DNA of 15,129 bases, taken from assembly GCA_025464125.1 (NCBI GenBank), contig JAODLU010000009.1, forward strand, positions 1 through 15,129, in the 5' to 3' direction. Origin of the DNA: Microbacteriaceae bacterium (GTDB lineage: Bacteria; Actinomycetota; Actinomycetes; Actinomycetales; Microbacteriaceae). Shown here piece after piece: positions 13,665 through 15,129 of the stretch. Both the position numbers and the translations under genes were made by a program. A model generated the notes under the pieces. The model had not been told where the DNA came from, did not search any database, and saw only the letters and a program-made list of their open reading frames with translations. Each line of letters starts with the position of its first letter. Position 1 is the first letter of the stretch.

Positions 13665-15129
13665 CGGAAGTCTCGCGAACTGGTGCGCGCCCCGAGTGGC
13701 AGGGGTTCGAACCGGTCGGCCAGCAGGTTGGTCACACCCTCGACAGAACGCTCGAGCATGCCCCGGATGATGAGCCCCGGCGAGTCCCGCGCTACCCGCC
13801 TGTAGCGCTCCCATACCCCAACGCTGCAAATCACGTTGGTAAGGCCTGTCTCGTCTTCGAGATTCATGAACGTGATTCCGCTTGCCGTCCCCGGTCGTTG
13901 CCGGTGAGTGACGATGCCTGCCACCTCGATGCGCTTGCCAGGCTCAGCGGTCTTCAACTGCGCTGAACTCAGCACACCACGCTGGTCGAGCAACGGGCGC
14001 AAATGGCGCACCAGGTGATCGCTGGGGGAGACCCCGGTCGCCCACAGGTCTGAGGACAGCACATCGAACTCTGATGGCATGGAGAAGAGCGGGGGCTGCA
14101 CGGCCACGACACTGCCGGGCAAAAACTCTGCGCGATCTTTGGCAGCATCGCCCGCTGCCCACAGAGCCTCGCGGATACTGAGTCCGAGCGATTCGAATGC
14201 ACCAGCGGCTGCCAGCGACTCCAGTTGCGCGGTCGAAAGACCCGCGCGCCTGACCAGGTCGGCAAGGTTTGCGTAGTCACCGTGCGTCTCGCGTTCGGTC
14301 ACGATCGACTCGGCAAGCTTCTTGCCAATGCCGCGCACTTCTCCAAGCCCCAATCGCACAGCGAAACCGGCATCCCGTCGATGTTCGTCGCAGTCGAAAT
14401 GACCATTCGGGTCGAACTCCTGGCTGACAGGAGCCTGCAATCGCTTCATGCACTCAGGGTTGCCAGAAGGGGCGCCACCCTGGCCGGTGCTCTCCATACC
14501 TGCCAGCACGCCGGACCGCAGGATGTCGGGGCGCAGCACGCTCACCCCGTGCCTGCGAGCATCCGCTACCAGCGAGTTCGGAGAGTAGAACCCCATCGGC
14601 TGAGCCCGCAGCAGGGATGCGAGAAAAGCCGCCGGGTAGTGCAGCCGCAACCAGGCGCTGGCATAGACGAGCAGTCCAAAGCTGAGGGCATGACTTTCGG
14701 CGAAGCCGAATCCGGAGAAGGCTTCTATACGGCCATAGATGTCGTCTGCGTCATCACCGACGATGCCGTTTTTCTTCATGCCCGCATAGAGCTTGCCCTT
14801 GAGAGTCTCGATCTTCTCCAGACCGCGCTTGGAGCCCATCGCGCGGCGAAGGGTATCTGCGTCTTCCATGGTGCAGTCACCGACCGCGACGGCGATCTGC
14901 ATGAGCTGTTCCTGGAAGATCGGCACCCCGAGGGTGCGTTCGAGCACCGGCTCCAGCCTTGGGTGCAGGTAGGTCACCGGCTCGACTCCAGACTTGCGGC
15001 GCACATATGGATGCACTGCCCTGCCCTGGATGGGTCCGGGTCGCACCATCGCAATCTCGACGACGAGGTGATAGAACTCCCGAGGCTGCAGTCGCGGCAG
15101 CATGCTCATCTGTGCACGACTCTCTATCT
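13661..15129 (-). CDS. dnaE2: Error-prone DNA polymerase III alpha subunit DnaE2 (3' part, 5' end beyond window)
   Basis: About 488 C-terminal residues of a family C DNA polymerase; the gene continues past the right edge (residues IESRAQ precede the first internal Met at 15109), so the PHP domain and catalytic aspartates are not visible. FAESHALSFGLLVYASAWLR and RAQPMGFYSPNSLVADARRH are hallmarks of DnaE2/ImuC rather than replicative DnaE1. In order follow a helix-hairpin-helix region (VRLGLGEVRGIGKKLAE), a QPPLF pentapeptide (14084-14098) and an OB fold (about 13700-13957, IEVAGIVTHRQRPGTASG). DnaE2 carries out SOS-induced translesion synthesis, normally with ImuA'/ImuB; those genes would be expected beyond the window. 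The promoter and any LexA box lie outside. The stop overlaps the helicase stop within CTAA. Confidence 0.95.
   Translation of the reverse strand, partial: IESRAQMSMLPRLQPREFYHLVVEIAMVRPGPIQGRAVHPYVRRKSGVEPVTYLHPRLEPVLERTLGVPIFQEQLMQIAVAVGDCTMEDADTLRRAMGSKRGLEKIETLKGKLYAGMKKNGIVGDDADDIYGRIEAFSGFGFAESHALSFGLLVYASAWLRLHYPAAFLASLLRAQPMGFYSPNSLVADARRHGVSVLRPDILRSGVLAGMESTGQGGAPSGNPECMKRLQAPVSQEFDPNGHFDCDEHRRDAGFAVRLGLGEVRGIGKKLAESIVTERETHGDYANLADLVRRAGLSTAQLESLAAAGAFESLGLSIREALWAAGDAAKDRAEFLPGSVVAVQPPLFSMPSEFDVLSSDLWATGVSPSDHLVRHLRPLLDQRGVLSSAQLKTAEPGKRIEVAGIVTHRQRPGTASGITFMNLEDETGLTNVICSVGVWERYRRVARDSPGLIIRGMLERSVEGVTNLLADRFEPLPLGARTSSRDFR

Overview
The window looks like ordinary chromosome from a high-GC Gram-positive actinobacterium. 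A Microbacteriaceae-like genus is my best guess. The basis is the GC-rich third codon positions, many GTG starts, TANNNT -10 boxes placed just upstream of start codons (leaderless mRNAs), a stand-alone trehalose synthase, a SpoU-type methyltransferase and a DnaE2-type polymerase. The assignment is inference from gene content, not a database match. I see no tRNA, rRNA, CRISPR array, insertion sequence or prophage. The longest gap between genes is about 180 bp.

Left block (12-3283, minus strand): one tight transcription unit reading treS (trehalose synthase), then a DEDDh exonuclease with an unusual ~110-residue N-terminal extension, then a Nudix hydrolase. treS and the exonuclease are 9 bp apart; the exonuclease and Nudix genes overlap in a GTGA stop/start.

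Centre-left (3386-5358, plus strand): an alpha/beta-hydrolase, probably on a leaderless mRNA, overlaps a GT4-type glycosyltransferase by GTGA. The glycosyltransferase converges on a histidine phosphatase and the two stop codons share one CTAG. A sirtuin lies upstream of the phosphatase on the same strand (minus, 5355-6902).

Centre-right (7046-10419, plus strand): a SpoU RNA methyltransferase, an N-terminally anchored D-Ala-D-Ala carboxypeptidase (leaderless) and a three-histidine-box fatty acid desaturase. An SGNH esterase/lipase (minus) converges on the desaturase and is divergent from a small GlsB/YeaQ-type membrane stress protein (plus), which is followed by a strong hairpin terminator.

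Right end (11850-15129): an SF2 helicase (plus, probably leaderless) converges with a 4-bp overlap on the C-terminal part of dnaE2, an error-prone DNA polymerase III alpha subunit running off the window.

Most genes serve envelope and stress functions (trehalose, desaturation, peptidoglycan trimming, glycosyl transfer) or DNA/nucleotide maintenance (exonuclease, Nudix, helicase, DnaE2). I found no convincing new defence or mobile system. The points most worth a second look are the exonuclease extension with its internal duplication, a clamp-binding-like QPPLF in DnaE2, and the uncharacterised C-terminal third of the helicase.
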